Positions 24,756 to 36,372 of a stretch of DNA of 64,000 nucleotides are shown here, piece after piece. Each line of letters opens with the position of its first letter. Position 1 is the stretch's first letter. The position numbers were made by a program, and so were the translations under genes. This stretch comes from Lycium barbarum (Eukaryota > Streptophyta > Magnoliopsida > Solanales > Solanaceae): assembly GCF_019175385.1 (NCBI RefSeq), contig NC_083344.1, positions 57,970,782 to 58,034,781 of the forward strand, given 5' to 3'. A model generated the notes under the pieces. That model saw nothing but the letters and a program-made list of their open reading frames with translations, was not told where the DNA came from and did not search any database.

Positions 24756-25089
24756 GCCTACCTTGTTGACATGTGGCCAGCCCACTTGACATGTGTCCCA
24801 TTAGCATGTCATCATCCATGCTCCAATCAGATTCAGTCACATTTTGTGGGGCCCACTTAGTGGTCTAATTAGCTTAATTAATCATTAATCCCCACTTAAT
24901 AATTTGATCATGGTTAATTAATCCCTAATCTTCACTAATATCTCCACCAATTGTAATTAATAAGCAAACCGTGTATTATTAAAATCGGGATTAAAAAATC
25001 CTTGTCTCATCTCTCAAAAATAATCTTGTCCTTGAACTTATGTCGATTAGCTTACAAATAATCCAACGCACAAAAATACGGGATATAAC
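24350..25089 (-). mobile_element. Truncated LTR end, duplicate of the E4 LTR end
   Basis: Similar to about 23430-24131: both run from AATTTTCTTACTTCCAATTT through TACCATG-type and AT-microsatellite blocks (24724-24752 here) to an LTR terminus (GGGATATAACA at 25089). The 5' three quarters of the LTR are missing, so this is a second, truncated LTR of the same family. Confidence 0.55.
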
Positions 25090-25135
25090 AGTTTAACTCG
25101 CACACTTTCCAAAGCATGAGAATACGGGATGTAAC
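25090..25135 (-). mobile_element. LTR terminus of E8 (left LTR remnant)
   Basis: Ends ATACGGGATGTAACA and is followed at once by a polypurine tract complement, so it is the internal edge of a minus-strand left LTR. Only 46 bp can be assigned. Confidence 0.5.
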
Positions 25136-25539
25136 ATCCTTCCCCCCTTTAGAACATTCGTCCTCGAATGATAAACTAGTCCTGCACTCCCAATACTTCC
25201 TCAAGTGTTCTTTTAATGAATTATGCCCTTCACATGCCTCTTTCGTTGGTCGTTTTCCTTCGATTTACTATAACGCATTCCAGATCTCTAAGTAACCATT
25301 CCCGTAATATTTCCTCTTGCTCTTTCCTCTCGAGATAATAATTCCACGTTGTTGTCTTTACTCTCCTCTTTATTTCGCAGTTGGTTGACAGTTGTATTGC
25401 GAGCTCTTCTACTAAAATCTTACTCTCTCTCTCTCTCTGGTGCACTTAGTCATAACTTGACTCTTTCTTCTTCTATAAGTTACTCCCTTAAGATATATCG
25501 TTCACTTCATCTTACTTCTTAATCTTCACATAAGATTTT
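25136..25539 (-). mobile_element. E8 internal region, first piece
   Basis: Begins with the polypurine tract complement TCCTTCCCCCCTTTAG and ACATTCGTCCTCGAATG, as in E6 and E9. The rest is pyrimidine-rich non-coding filler with a short CT microsatellite near 25425. It is cut at 25540 by the E7 target site and resumes at 44455. Confidence 0.6.
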
Positions 25540-25544
25540 ATAAC
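25540..25544. repeat. Target-site duplication of E7, left copy
   Basis: ATAAC, identical to 44450-44454 at the far end of the three-LTR array. Confidence 0.9.
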
Positions 25545-28265
25545 TGTTATGTCCCGTGTTTTCGTATAAGTGGAAATCGAGAAATAATTAAGATTTGTGC
25601 TTTATGAGGAAATATTGTGATTTTAGTGAATATGGCTATGTTGGTTATGAAATCATTGATGGTAGGACATTGGGGAAGGCCGAGGGTAAATTTGGAATTT
25701 CGGAAATTAGTTTCGGGAATTACAAAACGGGACGTTTTATGAATTGGGCCAAGAAAATATAAAACAAAATGAGGCCCAAAGTTTGATGGGGTGGCCGGCC
25801 ATAGCCAAGGCCCAAGCCCCTTCTTAATGATCATGTGCTATGCACATGACCAATAATTGGATATATATCCTTATGCTCCTTTTGAATTTTCAAGAAAACC
25901 AAGATAAACACAAAGAAAAATTGAAGAACACCCAAAAAGGGGTTCTCGGCCGAATAGGAGAAAAGGAAAAAAAAAATTCCCAAGCCTTTGATTCTAATCC
26001 AAAAATCTTAGTTTCTACATAGTTGTGAAGTACTCAAGACCCTCTTCAACGGGGTACAATTTGTTTGGCACAAGAACCACGTTTGCGGCAAATCGGAATT
26101 TCAAGAAAAAGGTGAGAAATCTATGTTTTGTGTTATGAAATGGGTTTATATGTTATAGTGATTGATGTTGCATGAAGATTAAGGAATGGTGTTGTGTTTG
26201 TGCATGGCGTGTGTGTGTGAGAAGGGTGTGTTTGGCCGTGAGCCATATTAGTTGGAAGGGAAGGCGAATTGCATTCTATTTAGTTTGTTAGTTGCGTCGT
26301 TGTGACCTTTATAACGTAAATGATTGATTAATGAATTGAATTGGCGTTGCAAAAGGATTTCGGAACATTATCGGAAAGTATACACCTTTGGTATATTTGT
26401 GTATATCATTGTATATTTATGATACTAAAGACTTTAAATATGAATTATGGTTGATGTTAGTGAATTCGGAATGAAACGACGCAAGTTAGAACGTTCGTTG
26501 TAAGTTTTGATGTTTAGAAAGAAATATGGAAAGGAATGAATTTTGGGAAATTTTGTACATGGTTTGGAATATATTTGGGATGTGATTGCATAATCTTGAA
26601 CGAGTGAATGAATACAATAATGTGGATATAGATTTGGAATTGTGAAGTTTGAATGAAAGATTGTCAACTTGTGTAGTAAGGTAGAACTTTGAAGTTAGAA
26701 TGATTTGATTGTGATTTATGTTGTTTGTGATGTTTGGGTTGTTGTTGTTGGTGTATTTGGAGCCGAGCTAAGTCTCGGGGATGTTAGATTTATAGGGGAA
26801 ATGCTGCCGAAATTTCGGTAGACAAAAATCAACTTAATGGAACTTTAAGCCTAAGAATCTCAAATTGGTAACTTTGACCATTTGCAAATTTCGGACGAAA
26901 CGGGATTTGATTTTTGGGAGAGCATAAGACGTCTATAAGGTGTGTAAAGCTTCCCACTTCTTCGTTTGGCATATCTTAGTATGTTAGGTGAATATCGGAA
27001 CTTCCGGAGCAATTCTGCTCCTCGAAACCCGATCTATAAAACGACTACTATTCATTCAATTCGATTGAAGCCTAAAGGCTCTATTTTGGCTAGAATGCGA
27101 CCCAATGCCCGAAACCTATCGAAATGTGATCGGGTTACCTTGAAAATCATTATGTATGACCATTTTGCCTCTAAATGTTCATAAATTATGTTCGCCACCT
27201 CGATTTGACTATTTTGGTTTATGAAAGGATATATGAACTCATTATGTTTTGAAAGGCTATTTTGAAATATGAATTGCATTTGTTTGCTCACGACTCCGCT
27301 CGTGCCCTATTATGACTTCGTTCACCGGCTCTCGGGCCGGTTATGATTCGTGCGCCCTATGATAATTCGGCCGTATGCTGTGTTCCGGTTCCTGAGACCT
27401 CGCCATAGGGCCGGGATTCCGCTTGGAGTTATGCTGTGATATGGCTGGTGATGCGATACGCTCCCATATGTTTGTGTTCGGGGATGTACGGAGATTTGAA
27501 ACCTTCTGGTGTAATGCTGTGTGTGGCGCCAGCGTCGGAGTGGCGACCACGTTCTTGAGCGTTTGCATGATTTCGTCTGCATGATGTATATGTATATGAT
27601 TTGATACGGATTTGACATACCGATTTGTACTCCACTTTGTTATCTGATTTGCTTTTAGTTTGGCCCATATTTCTGTACTCCGTGTTTTACATACTCAGTA
27701 CATATTTCGTACTGACCCCCTTTCTTCGGGGGCTGCGTTTCATGCCCGCAGGTACAGACATTGGTGATCCTCCACTGTAGGCTTCACTTTCTGCTATCTT
27801 GGAGTACTCCCTCTGATCCGGAGTCCACTTTTGGTACAGACTTCTTGTGCTATGTATATACTCTGTGCATTTGACTATTTGGGTACGGCGGGGCCCTGTC
27901 TCGCCATATGTCTTTGTTTTGAATTCGTAGAGGCCTGTAGTCATATATGTGGGGCGAGGGTCCTATATATGTTTGTTTGATTTTGTTTTCTGGTCTTAAA
28001 GCGGTCCGTTTGTTATGATGGCCCTAAATGGCCCTTATGCTTATATTTGCACTTTTGACCGGCGATGTCTATTCCGCCGCTCAGTTTGGATTCGATATGA
28101 CATTTTGATTTGTGCGACCACTTAAGACATATTTTGATATAAATTCTGTTTGATATGACTTTTATGAATTTTTGGAATATGCTCAGATTTGGTAAATGAA
28201 TATGTGGTTTGGTCTGGGTACCCAGGTAGGGTGCCAGTCGCGGCCCACGGGGCTGGGTCGTGACA
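25545..28265 (+). mobile_element. E7 LTR1 (2721 bp, 210-bp deletion)
   Basis: TGTTATGTCCCG at the start, GGGTCGTGACA at the end. It lacks the 210 bp present in LTR2 (35084-35293) and LTR3; the junction is at 27202/27203. It holds GGGGAAATGCTGCCGAAATTTCGG (about 26797-26820), GTATGT-like GTGTGTAAAGC at 26938, and the hairpin module CTCAGTACATATTTCGTACTG (27693 onward). Confidence 0.95.
27693..27757 (+). promoter_or_regulatory. Conserved LTR hairpin module (E7 LTR1 example)
   Basis: Two adjacent small inverted repeats, CAGTAC...GTACTG and CCCCC-TTTCTTC-GGGGG, followed by CTGCGTTTCATGCCCGCAGG. It is the best-conserved block between the diverged LTR families here and appears in both orientations. 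It may mark the R region or RNA 3'-end processing; this is inference. Confidence 0.5.
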
Positions 28266-28269
28266 AAAG

Positions 28270-28281
28270 TGGTATCAGAGC
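28270..28281 (+). other. E7 copy 1 primer-binding site
   Basis: TGGTATCAGAGC, four bases after LTR1, complementary to the 3' end of plant initiator tRNA-Met. The leader 28282-28468 holds GTGCAC (28341-28346) and AGATCGTGCGATAGAGC (28404-28420). Confidence 0.95.
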
Positions 28282-28468
28282 AGTTTGTCCTCGGAATGTC
28301 TACAGGTCGTGTCTCGTAGAGTCTTGTTTATCGATATGTTGTGCACCACACCTATAAACAGGGAACTACAGGGCAATTAGGATGTTACTTTCTTTGGAAT
28401 CTTAGATCGTGCGATAGAGCTGTGCTATTAGGGTGATTTTGATCTGACCCGTTCTTGTGCTTGCAGTG

Positions 28469-30265
28469 ATGCCTCCGAAAAAGGCAATAGCGGCCCAGAA
28501 GAGCAAAGCGAGGATGGGAGAGACTAGTCAGGCACAGCGAGCTACCAGGGCTCGTGTCTGTGATTTGCCTGAGGTTGCGCCTCATTCTGAGGGGTCTGCT
28601 ACACCACCGCTAGTACAGCCTGGAGCAGGACCTTCAGCAGCTCCAGAGGTCCGTGTACCCGCTCCTGAGACTCCAGCTCCTCAGCCTGGGGCGGAGGAAA
28701 GGACCCTGAGGGAGGCTGTACAGTTGCTGACTACACTGGTAGCAGGACAGGCTCGCAGACGCGGGCGGAGGGACGATGATGATGATGACAGGCGGGACAG
28801 CCTGAGAGTTCGGGAGTTTTTGTTATGTGGCCCTCCAGAGTTCTTCGGGTCTAAGCCCGATGAGGACCCCCATGACTTTATTCGGGGGATGCGGCGCTCA
28901 CTGGACTTGGTCAGGGCTTCAGAGACCGAGTCGGTCGAGCTGGCTTCGCACAGACTTTGAGATGTTTCCACTCATTGGTACGAGACTTGGGAGCTGTCTA
29001 GGGGAGAGGGTGCCCCTCCAGCCACTTGGGATCAGTTTGTGACCGCCTTCACCCGCCACATTTTGCCCCCGGAGTTACGGCGGGCGCGGGCTGATCGATT
29101 CTTACATCTGCAGCAGAGGGGTCGGAGTGTTCGCGAGTATAACCTTGAGTTTGATTCTCTGGCCCGATATGCCCCGGCCGTGGTAGCAGATATGTCCGAT
29201 CGTATGCACAGATATTTTATGGGATTGGATCGGTATTTGATCGACGGCTGTATAGCAGTGTCATTGCAGACAGATATGGACATTGCCCGACTTCAGGCCT
29301 ACGCGATGGGTATGGAGGATCGTCACAGGTCTGATCATCCTGGTAGAGATCGGGATAGGAGGCCGCCCAAGAGGGCTAGGTCCGCAGGTTATTCCGGGGA
29401 TTCTCGAGACGGACAGCCTCAGCAGCAGCAGTCAGGCAGACAGCTACCTCCGTCCGGCCGGAGTACTCAGTCAGGTAGCCGGAGATTTGACAGTGCAGGA
29501 CCGTCTGGGGCCGGTCAGAGCTCCAGAGCGGCAGGTTCACAGGTATCCAGAGGTCCCAGCCAGGCCAGACCACCCAGACCCCGTTGTCCTCATTGCGGGA
29601 AGTCTCATCCTGGGGAGTGTTATCGAGCTACTGGAGCTTGCTTCTCATGCGGTGGTCAGGGCCATTTAATGAGAGACTGTCCGTTGGCGAGCGGTTCTGG
29701 TAGTGTGGCTCAGCCGACAGGGTCAGCCGCCGGTTCATCATCTGCTCCATCTGTTGCACGCCCTGGAGGGCTAGGTATGCCAGCACCGGCAGGACGCGGT
29801 GGCGTTTCAGGTTCTAGCGGTCCCTCGAACCGCATATATGCTTTGGCCAGCCGCCAGGATCAGGAGGCTTCGCCAAACGTCGTCACAGGTACATTATTGG
29901 TTTTCTCCAGATCTGTGTATGCATTGATTGACCCTGGCTCTACTTTATCATATATTTCCCCGCTCGTTGCTAGTAAAATTGGGATAGTGTCTGAGCCTAT
30001 AGAGCCATTTGAGGTAGCCACGCCAGTTGGGGATTTTATTGTAGTGAGACAGATCTATAGGGATTGTTCTGTGACCATTTATGATCGTTGCACTAAGGCT
30101 GATTTGATAGAGTTAGATATGCTTGAGTTTGATGTCATTATGGGTATGGACTGGTTGTCTTCCTGTTATGCTAATGTCGACTGCCAGAAAAAGGTAGTCC
30201 GTTTTCAGTTTTCCAGGGGAACCAGCTATAGAGTGGTTCGGATCTACTGCATCGCCGAGGGGTAA
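28469..30265 (+). pseudogene. E7 copy 1 gag-protease (in-frame TGA)
   Basis: Start chosen at 28469 (MPPKKAIAAQKSK); the in-frame ATG 12 bases upstream lies across a TTGCAG leader motif. One frame runs to 30265, broken only by TGA at 28958-28960, where E2 gag has Arg. Order: Pro/Ala-rich N-terminus, capsid-like part (FFGSKPDEDPHDFIRGM, ILPPELRRARADRF), Arg/Gln-rich linker, CPHCGKSHPGEC, CCHC zinc knuckle CFSCGGQGHLMRDC (29639-29680), aspartic-protease motif ALIDPGSTLSYIS (about 29923-29961) and DVIMGMDWL. A frameshift near 30225-30245 separates it from RT. Gag packages RNA and the protease matures Gag-Pol. Confidence 0.92.
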
Positions 30266-32231
30266 GTTTATTTCATACCTCAAGGCTAAGAAGATGATCC
30301 AGAAGGGTTATATCTATCATTTGGTTCGTGTGCACGATACTGCAGCGGAGATACCTACCCTTCAGTCTGTTTCGGTCGTCAGTGAGTTTCCAGATGTATT
30401 TCCTGACGAGCTTCCTGGCCTTCCGCCTGAGCGGGAGATTGATTTCACTATAGAATTGATGCCGGATACGCAGCCTATATCTATTCCTCCGAACAGGATG
30501 GCACCAGCTGAGTTGAAAGAGTTGAAGGAGCAGCTGAAAGATTTGTTGGATAAGGGCTTTATTAGACCCAGCACATCACCCTGGGGAGCGCCGGTATTAT
30601 TTGTGAGAAAGAAGGATGGGTCACTGCGGATGTGTATCGATTACCGGCAGCTTAATAAGGTGACTATAAAGAATAAATATCCCCTTCCCCGGATTGATGA
30701 TTTGTTTGATCAGCTGCAGGGTGCTAAACATTTTTCAAAGATAGATCTGCGCTCAGGTTATCGTCAGGTGCGAGTGCGGGAGTCAGATATCCCGAAGACT
30801 GCTTTCAGGACCCGGTATGGGCATTATGAGTTTAGACTTATGTCTTTCGGGCTGACTAATGCTCCAGCGGTATTTATGGATCTGATGAACCGGGTATTGC
30901 GGCCTTTTCTAGACATGTTTGTTATTGTATTTATTGATGACATCCTGATTTACTCGCGATCAGCCAAGGAGCATTCAGATCATTTGAGGACGGTACTTGG
31001 CATTCTCCGTCAGCAGAAGTTATATGCTAAATTCTCTAAATGTGAATTCTGGTCGACTTCTGTGGCATTCTTGGGCCATATTGTCGGCGCAGACGGTATT
31101 CGGGTTGATACGCAGAAGATTGAGGCTGTGCAGAATTGGCCCAGGCCTACTACACCGACAGAGGTGCGTAGTTTTTTGGGATTGGCCGGATATTATCGCA
31201 GGTTCATGGAGGATTTTTCTTCTATTGCAGCACCACTGACGAGGCTTACCCAGAAAGCAGCAAAATTCCAGTGGACCGATGCCTGCGAGCGCAGCTTTCA
31301 GATGCTAAAGGAGAGATTGGTTACAGCACCAGTTCTGGCTCTTCCAGAGGGATCTGACGGGTATATTGTCTATTGTGACGCCTCTGGTATTGGGATAGGT
31401 TGTGTATTGATGCAGCACGGTCGAGTCATAGACTATGCTTCCCGGCAGCTCAGACCGCACGAGAAGAACTATCCCACTCATGATCTTGAGTTGGCCGCCG
31501 CGGTAATTCATGCTTTGAAGATTTGGCGGCATTATTTGTATGGGGTCCATGTTGATATCTATACAGACCATAAGAGTCTCCAGTATATTTTTAAGCAGAA
31601 GGAGCTAAATTTACGGCAGCGGAGATGGCTTGAGTTACTAAAGGATTACGACGTTGATATTCTGTACCATCCAGGGAAAGCCAATGTGGTAGCTGACGCG
31701 CTTAGCCGCAAGTCCGTGGGTAGTCTGGCTGATGTACCATCTGATAAGAGAGATTTGGTTCGTGATATTCATCAGCTGGCCAGCCTCGGAGTTCGTTTGG
31801 TGGATTCTGGAGATTCTAGGATTTCTGTTCGTCCAGTTGCTGAGTCATCTATTATTCAGGAGGTAAAGCAGCGCCAGTTTGAAGATCCTCTCCTGACTCA
31901 GTACAGAGATGTGGCCCTTAATAAAACAAAGACTCAGTTTGAGATCTCGCCTGAAGGAGTATTATTATATGACGGCAGATTCTGTGTACCGGACGTTGCG
32001 GGCTTACGGCGGCAGATTATGGGCGTGGCACATAATGCATGGTATTCTGTTCATCCTGGTTCCACTAAGATGTATCGTGATCTCAGGTGTTTGTATTGGT
32101 GGGACGGCATGAAGAAAGATATTGCTGAGTTTGTTAGTCAGTGCCCGAACTGCCAGCAAGTTAAGATCGAGCATCAGAAGCCCGGTGGATTATTACAGGA
32201 GATGGAAATTCCAGCCTGGAATGGGAGATGA
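30234..32231 (+). pseudogene. E7 copy 1 pol: RT, RNase H and integrase zinc region
   Basis: Open from about 30234; the first ATG is at 30294. Counting from that ATG: RT fingers and palm ([22 protein letters not shown], residues about 87-108; FIDD active site at 213-216, followed by ILIYS), connection, RNase H ([38 protein letters not shown]), and the integrase N-terminal zinc region ([19 protein letters not shown]). It ends at a TGA at 32229-32231 through a one-base frameshift; the integrase core restarts in the next frame at 32228. The domains are intact, but the frame is broken from gag on one side and from integrase on the other. Confidence 0.93.
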
Positions 32232-32515
32232 TTAATATGGACTTCATTGTTGGGTTGCCGCGTACTCTACGCAGGTACGACTCTATTTGGGTTATTGTTG
32301 ACAGGCTGACGAAATCAGCCCATTTCCTTCCGGTCCGGACTACTTATTCGGCTGAGGACTATGCCAGATTGTATATCAGAGAGATAGTCAGACTTCACGG
32401 GGTCCCTATATCTATTATTACTGACCGAGGTGCCCAGTTTACAGCAAATTTCTGGAGGTCATTTCAGGGGGGATTAGGGACTCAGGTGAGCCTCAGTACA
32501 GCTTTTCATCCTTAG
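32228..32515 (+). pseudogene. E7 copy 1 integrase catalytic core
   Basis: Encodes MDFIVGLPRT (first catalytic Asp), DRLTKSAHFLPV and ITDRGAQFTANFW (second Asp). It ends at TAG 32513-32515, directly before TDGQAER, which would hold the third catalytic residue, Glu. Integrase inserts element DNA into chromosomes; the core is cut before the last active-site residue. Copy 2 has the same stop. Confidence 0.9.
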
Positions 32516-32532
32516 ACTGACGGGCAGGCCGA

Positions 32533-33291
32533 GCGACTATTCAGACGCTCGAGGATATGTTGCGGGCCTGCGTTATTGATTTCAGGGGCAGCTGGGATGA
32601 TCATTTGCCGCTTATCGAGTTTGCCTATAATAACAGTTATCGCTCCAGCATTCAGATGGCTCCGTACGAGGCCCTTTATGGCAGGAGATGCAGATCTCCT
32701 ATTGGCTGGTTTGACGTCGGCGAGACTAAGTTGATTGGGCCAGATGTGATCCAGGAAGCTGTAGATAAGGTAAAGCTTATTCGGGAACGGCTATTGGCTG
32801 CTCAGAGTCGACAGAAAGCTTATGCTGATAGACGACGTCGACCGTTGGAGTTCCAGATTGGCGACTGGGTATTCCTGAAGGTGTCACCCATGAAGGGTGT
32901 TATGAGATTTGGTAAGAAGGGTAAGTTGAGCCCGCGGTACATTGGGCCCTATCAGATTGTTCGGAGGATAGGCGCAGTCGCCTACGAGCTAGACTTGCCG
33001 TCCGACTTGGAGGCCGTACACCCGGTATTTCATGTGTCTATGTTGCGGAAGTGCATTGGTGACCCTTCCAGGATATTTCCAGTGGATGACCTTCAGGTAA
33101 CGGAGCAGTTATCTTATGACGAGCAGCCTGTATCTATTCTGGATCGTCAGGTAAGGAGATTGCGCACTAAGGAGGTGCCTTCTGTCAAAGTTCTGTGGCG
33201 CAACAGTAACCGAGAAGAGATGACTTGGGAGGCGGAGGATGAGATGAAGAAGAAATACCCCCATTTATTCCCAACGCCTCTTGTAATCTAG
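32533..33291 (+). pseudogene. E7 copy 1 integrase C-terminus with chromodomain-like tail
   Basis: A one-base loss near 32536 shifts the frame after TDGQAER. The new frame is open from about 32557 to 33291: IEFAYNNSYRSSIQMAPYEA, the GPYQIVRRIGAVAYELDLP module, HPVFHVSMLRKCIGDPS, then the chromodomain-like end RTKEVPSVKVLWRN and MTWEAEDEMKKKYPHLF. In Tekay/Del chromoviruses this end steers insertion to heterochromatin. Confidence 0.9.
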
Positions 33292-33412
33292 ACTTTTGAA
33301 ATTGTAGTATTAATGAACGGATGGACCATGTGTGTTATTTGTAAAAATGGTTTTCCCGTTATGTTTGTGAGCCTTCATAAGATTTACTTAACATTCGGGG
33401 ATGAATGTTCTT

Positions 33413-33425
33413 AAGGGGGGGAGAA
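33413..33425 (+). other. E7 copy 1 polypurine tract
   Basis: AAGGGGGGGAGAA directly before LTR2, primer for plus-strand DNA synthesis. Confidence 0.92.
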
Positions 33426-36356
33426 TGTTATGTCCCGTGTTTTCGTATAAGTGGAAATCGAGAAATAATTAAGATTTGTGCTTTATGAGGAAATATTGTG
33501 ATTTTAGCGAATATGGCTATGTTGGTTATGAAATCATTGATGGTAGGACATTGGGGAAGGCCGAGGGTAAATTTGGAATTTCGGAAATTAGTTTCTGGAA
33601 TTACAAAACGGGACGTTTTATGAATTGGGCCAAGAAAATATAAAACAAAATGAGGCCCAAAGTTTGATGGGGTGGCCGGCCATAGCCAAGGCCCAAGCCC
33701 CTTCTTAATGATCATGTGCTATGCACATGACCAATAATTGGATATATATCCTTATGCTCCTTTTGAATTTTCAAGAAAACCAAGATAAACATAAAGAAAA
33801 ATTGAAGAACACCCAAGAAGGGGTTCTCGGCCGAATAGGAGAAAAGGAAAAAAAAAATTCCCAAGCCTTTGATTCTAATCCAAAAATCTTAGTTTCTACA
33901 TAGTTGTGAAGTACTCAAGACCCTCTTCAACGGGGTACAATTTGTTTGGCACAAGAACCACGTTTGCGGAAAATCGGAATTTCAAGAAAAAGGTGAGAAA
34001 TCTATATTTGGTGTTATGAAATGGGTTTATATGTTATAGTGATTGATGTTGCATGAAGATTAAGGAATGGTGTTGTGTTTGTGCATGGCGTGTGTGTGTG
34101 AGAAGGGTGTGTTTGGCCGTGAGCCATATTAGTTGGAAGGGAAGGCGAATTGCATTCTATTTAGTTTGTTAGTTGCGTCGTTGTGACCTTTATAACGTAA
34201 ATGATTGATTAATGAATTGAATTGGCGTTGGAAAAGAATTTCGGAACATTATCGGAAAGTATACACCTTTGGTATATTTGTGTATATCATTGTATATTTA
34301 TGATACTAAAGACTTTAAATATGACTTATGGTTGATGTTAGTGAATTCGGAATGAAACGACGCAAGTTAGAACGTTCGTTGTAAGTTTTGATGTTTAGAA
34401 AGAAATATGGAAAGTAATGAATTTTGGGAAATTTTGTACATGGTTTGGAATATATTTGGGATGTGATTGCAAAATCTTGAACGAGTGAATGAATACAATA
34501 ATGTGGATATAGATTTGGAATTGTGAAGTTTGAATGAAAGATTGTCAAATTGTGTAGTAAGGTAGAACTTTGAAGTTAGAATGATTTGATTGTGATTTAT
34601 GTTGTTTGTGATGTTTGGGTTGTTGTTGTTGGTGTATTTGGAGCCGAGCTAAGTCTCGGGGATGTTAGATTTATAGGGGAAATGCTGCCGAAATTTCGGT
34701 AGACGAAAATCAAGTTAATGGAACTTTAAGCCTAAGAATCTCAAATTGGTAACTTTGACCATTTGCAGATTTCGGACGAAACGGGATTTGATTTTTGGGA
34801 GAGCATAAGACGTCTATAAGGTATGTAAAGCTTCCCACTTCTTCGTTTGGCATATCTTAGTATGTTAGGTAAATATCGGAATTTCCGGAGCAATTCTGCT
34901 CCTCGAAACCCGATCTATAAAACGACTACTATTCATTCAATTCGATTGAAGCCTAACGGCTCTATTTTGGCTAGAATGCGGCCCAATGCCCGAAACCTAT
35001 CGAAATGTGATCGGGTTACCTTGAAAATCATTATGTATGACCATTTTGCCTCTAAATGTTCATAAATTATGTTCGCCACCTCGTTTTGACCCGAGGTGGG
35101 CCCGCTAACCCCGAGACGCCCTATTTGTCCTATCGGACTCTCCTTTTGAATGAAGTTTGATATGAACCCTTTGATCTCGAAACGTTCCTCTATGAGATAT
35201 GCTTCGATTGCTATGATATGTTAAATTACGCTTTTGAGCTATATGCACCACTTTGAAAACGTTTTGTGAAATGAACATTCGTACCAACTAACGATTTGAC
35301 TATTTTGGTTTATGAAAGGATATATGAACTCATTATGTTTTGAAAGGCTATTTTGAAATATGAATTGCATTTGTTTGCTCACGACTCCGCTCGTGCCCTA
35401 TTATGACTTCGTTCACCGGTTCCCGGGTCGGTTATGATTCGTGCGCCCTATGATAATTTGGCCGTATGCTGTGTTCCGGTTCCCGAGACCTCGCCATAGG
35501 GCCGGGATTCCGCTTGGAGTTATGCAGTGATATGGCTGGTGATGCGATACGCTCCCATATGTTTGTGTTCGGGGATGTACGGAGATTTGAAACCTTCTGG
35601 TGTAATGCTGTGTGTGGCGCCAGCGTCGGAGTGGCGACCACGTTCTTGAGCGTTTGCATGATTTCGTCTGCATTATGTATATGTATATGATTTGATACGG
35701 ATTTGACATACCGATTTGTACTCCACTTTGTTATCTGATTTGCTTTTAGTTTGGCCCATATTTCTGTACTCCGTGTTTTACATACTCAGTACATATTTCG
35801 TACTGACCCCCTTTCTTCGGGGGCTACGTTTCATGCCCGCAGGTACAGACATTGGTGATCCTCCACTGTAGGCTTCACTTTCTGCTATCTTGGAGTACTC
35901 CCTCTGATCCGGAGTCCACTTTTGGTACAGACTTCTTGTGCTATGTATATACTCTGTGCATTTGACTATTTGGGTACGGCGGGGCCCTGTCTCGCCATAT
36001 GTCTTTGTTTTGAATTCGTAGAGGCCTGTAGTCAGATATGTGGGGCGAGGGTCCTATATATGTTTGTTTGATTTTGTTTTCTGGTCTTAAAGCGGTCTGT
36101 TTGTTATGATGGCCCTAAATGGCCCTTATGCTTATATTTGCACTTTTGACCGGCGATGTCTATTCCGCCGCTCAGTTTGGATTCGATATGACATTTTGAT
36201 TTGTGCGACGACTTTAGACATATTTTGATATAAATTCTGTTTGATATGACTTTTATGAATTTTTGGAATATGCTCAGATTTGGTAAATGAATATGTGGTT
36301 TGGTCTGGGTACCCAGGTAGGGTGCCAGTCGCGGCCCACGGGGCTGGGTCGTGACA
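33426..36356 (+). mobile_element. E7 LTR2, shared middle LTR (2931 bp)
   Basis: Same ends as LTR1 and LTR3. It sits directly between the polypurine tract of copy 1 and the primer-binding site of copy 2 with no flanking duplication. Its left about 2.2 kb agrees with LTR3 where LTR1 differs; its right about 0.7 kb agrees with LTR1 where LTR3 differs, so it is a mosaic. Confidence 0.95.
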
Positions 36357-36360
36357 AAAG

Positions 36361-36372
36361 TGGTATCAGAGC
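36361..36372 (+). other. E7 copy 2 primer-binding site
   Basis: TGGTATCAGAGC, four bases after LTR2. Leader with GTGT-TGTGCACC-ACAC hairpin at 36427-36442. Confidence 0.95.

Noticed and set aside
28457..29669. Overlapping alternative frames on both strands in gag (for example 28681-28971 minus, 29283-29669 plus)
   Set aside because: GC-rich gag produces long shadow frames; only the frame with the zinc knuckle and capsid-like motifs is supported.
33426..36356. Two separate insertions of the same element side by side
   Set aside because: There is only one LTR between the bodies and no target-site duplication beside it; the outer duplication covers the whole array.
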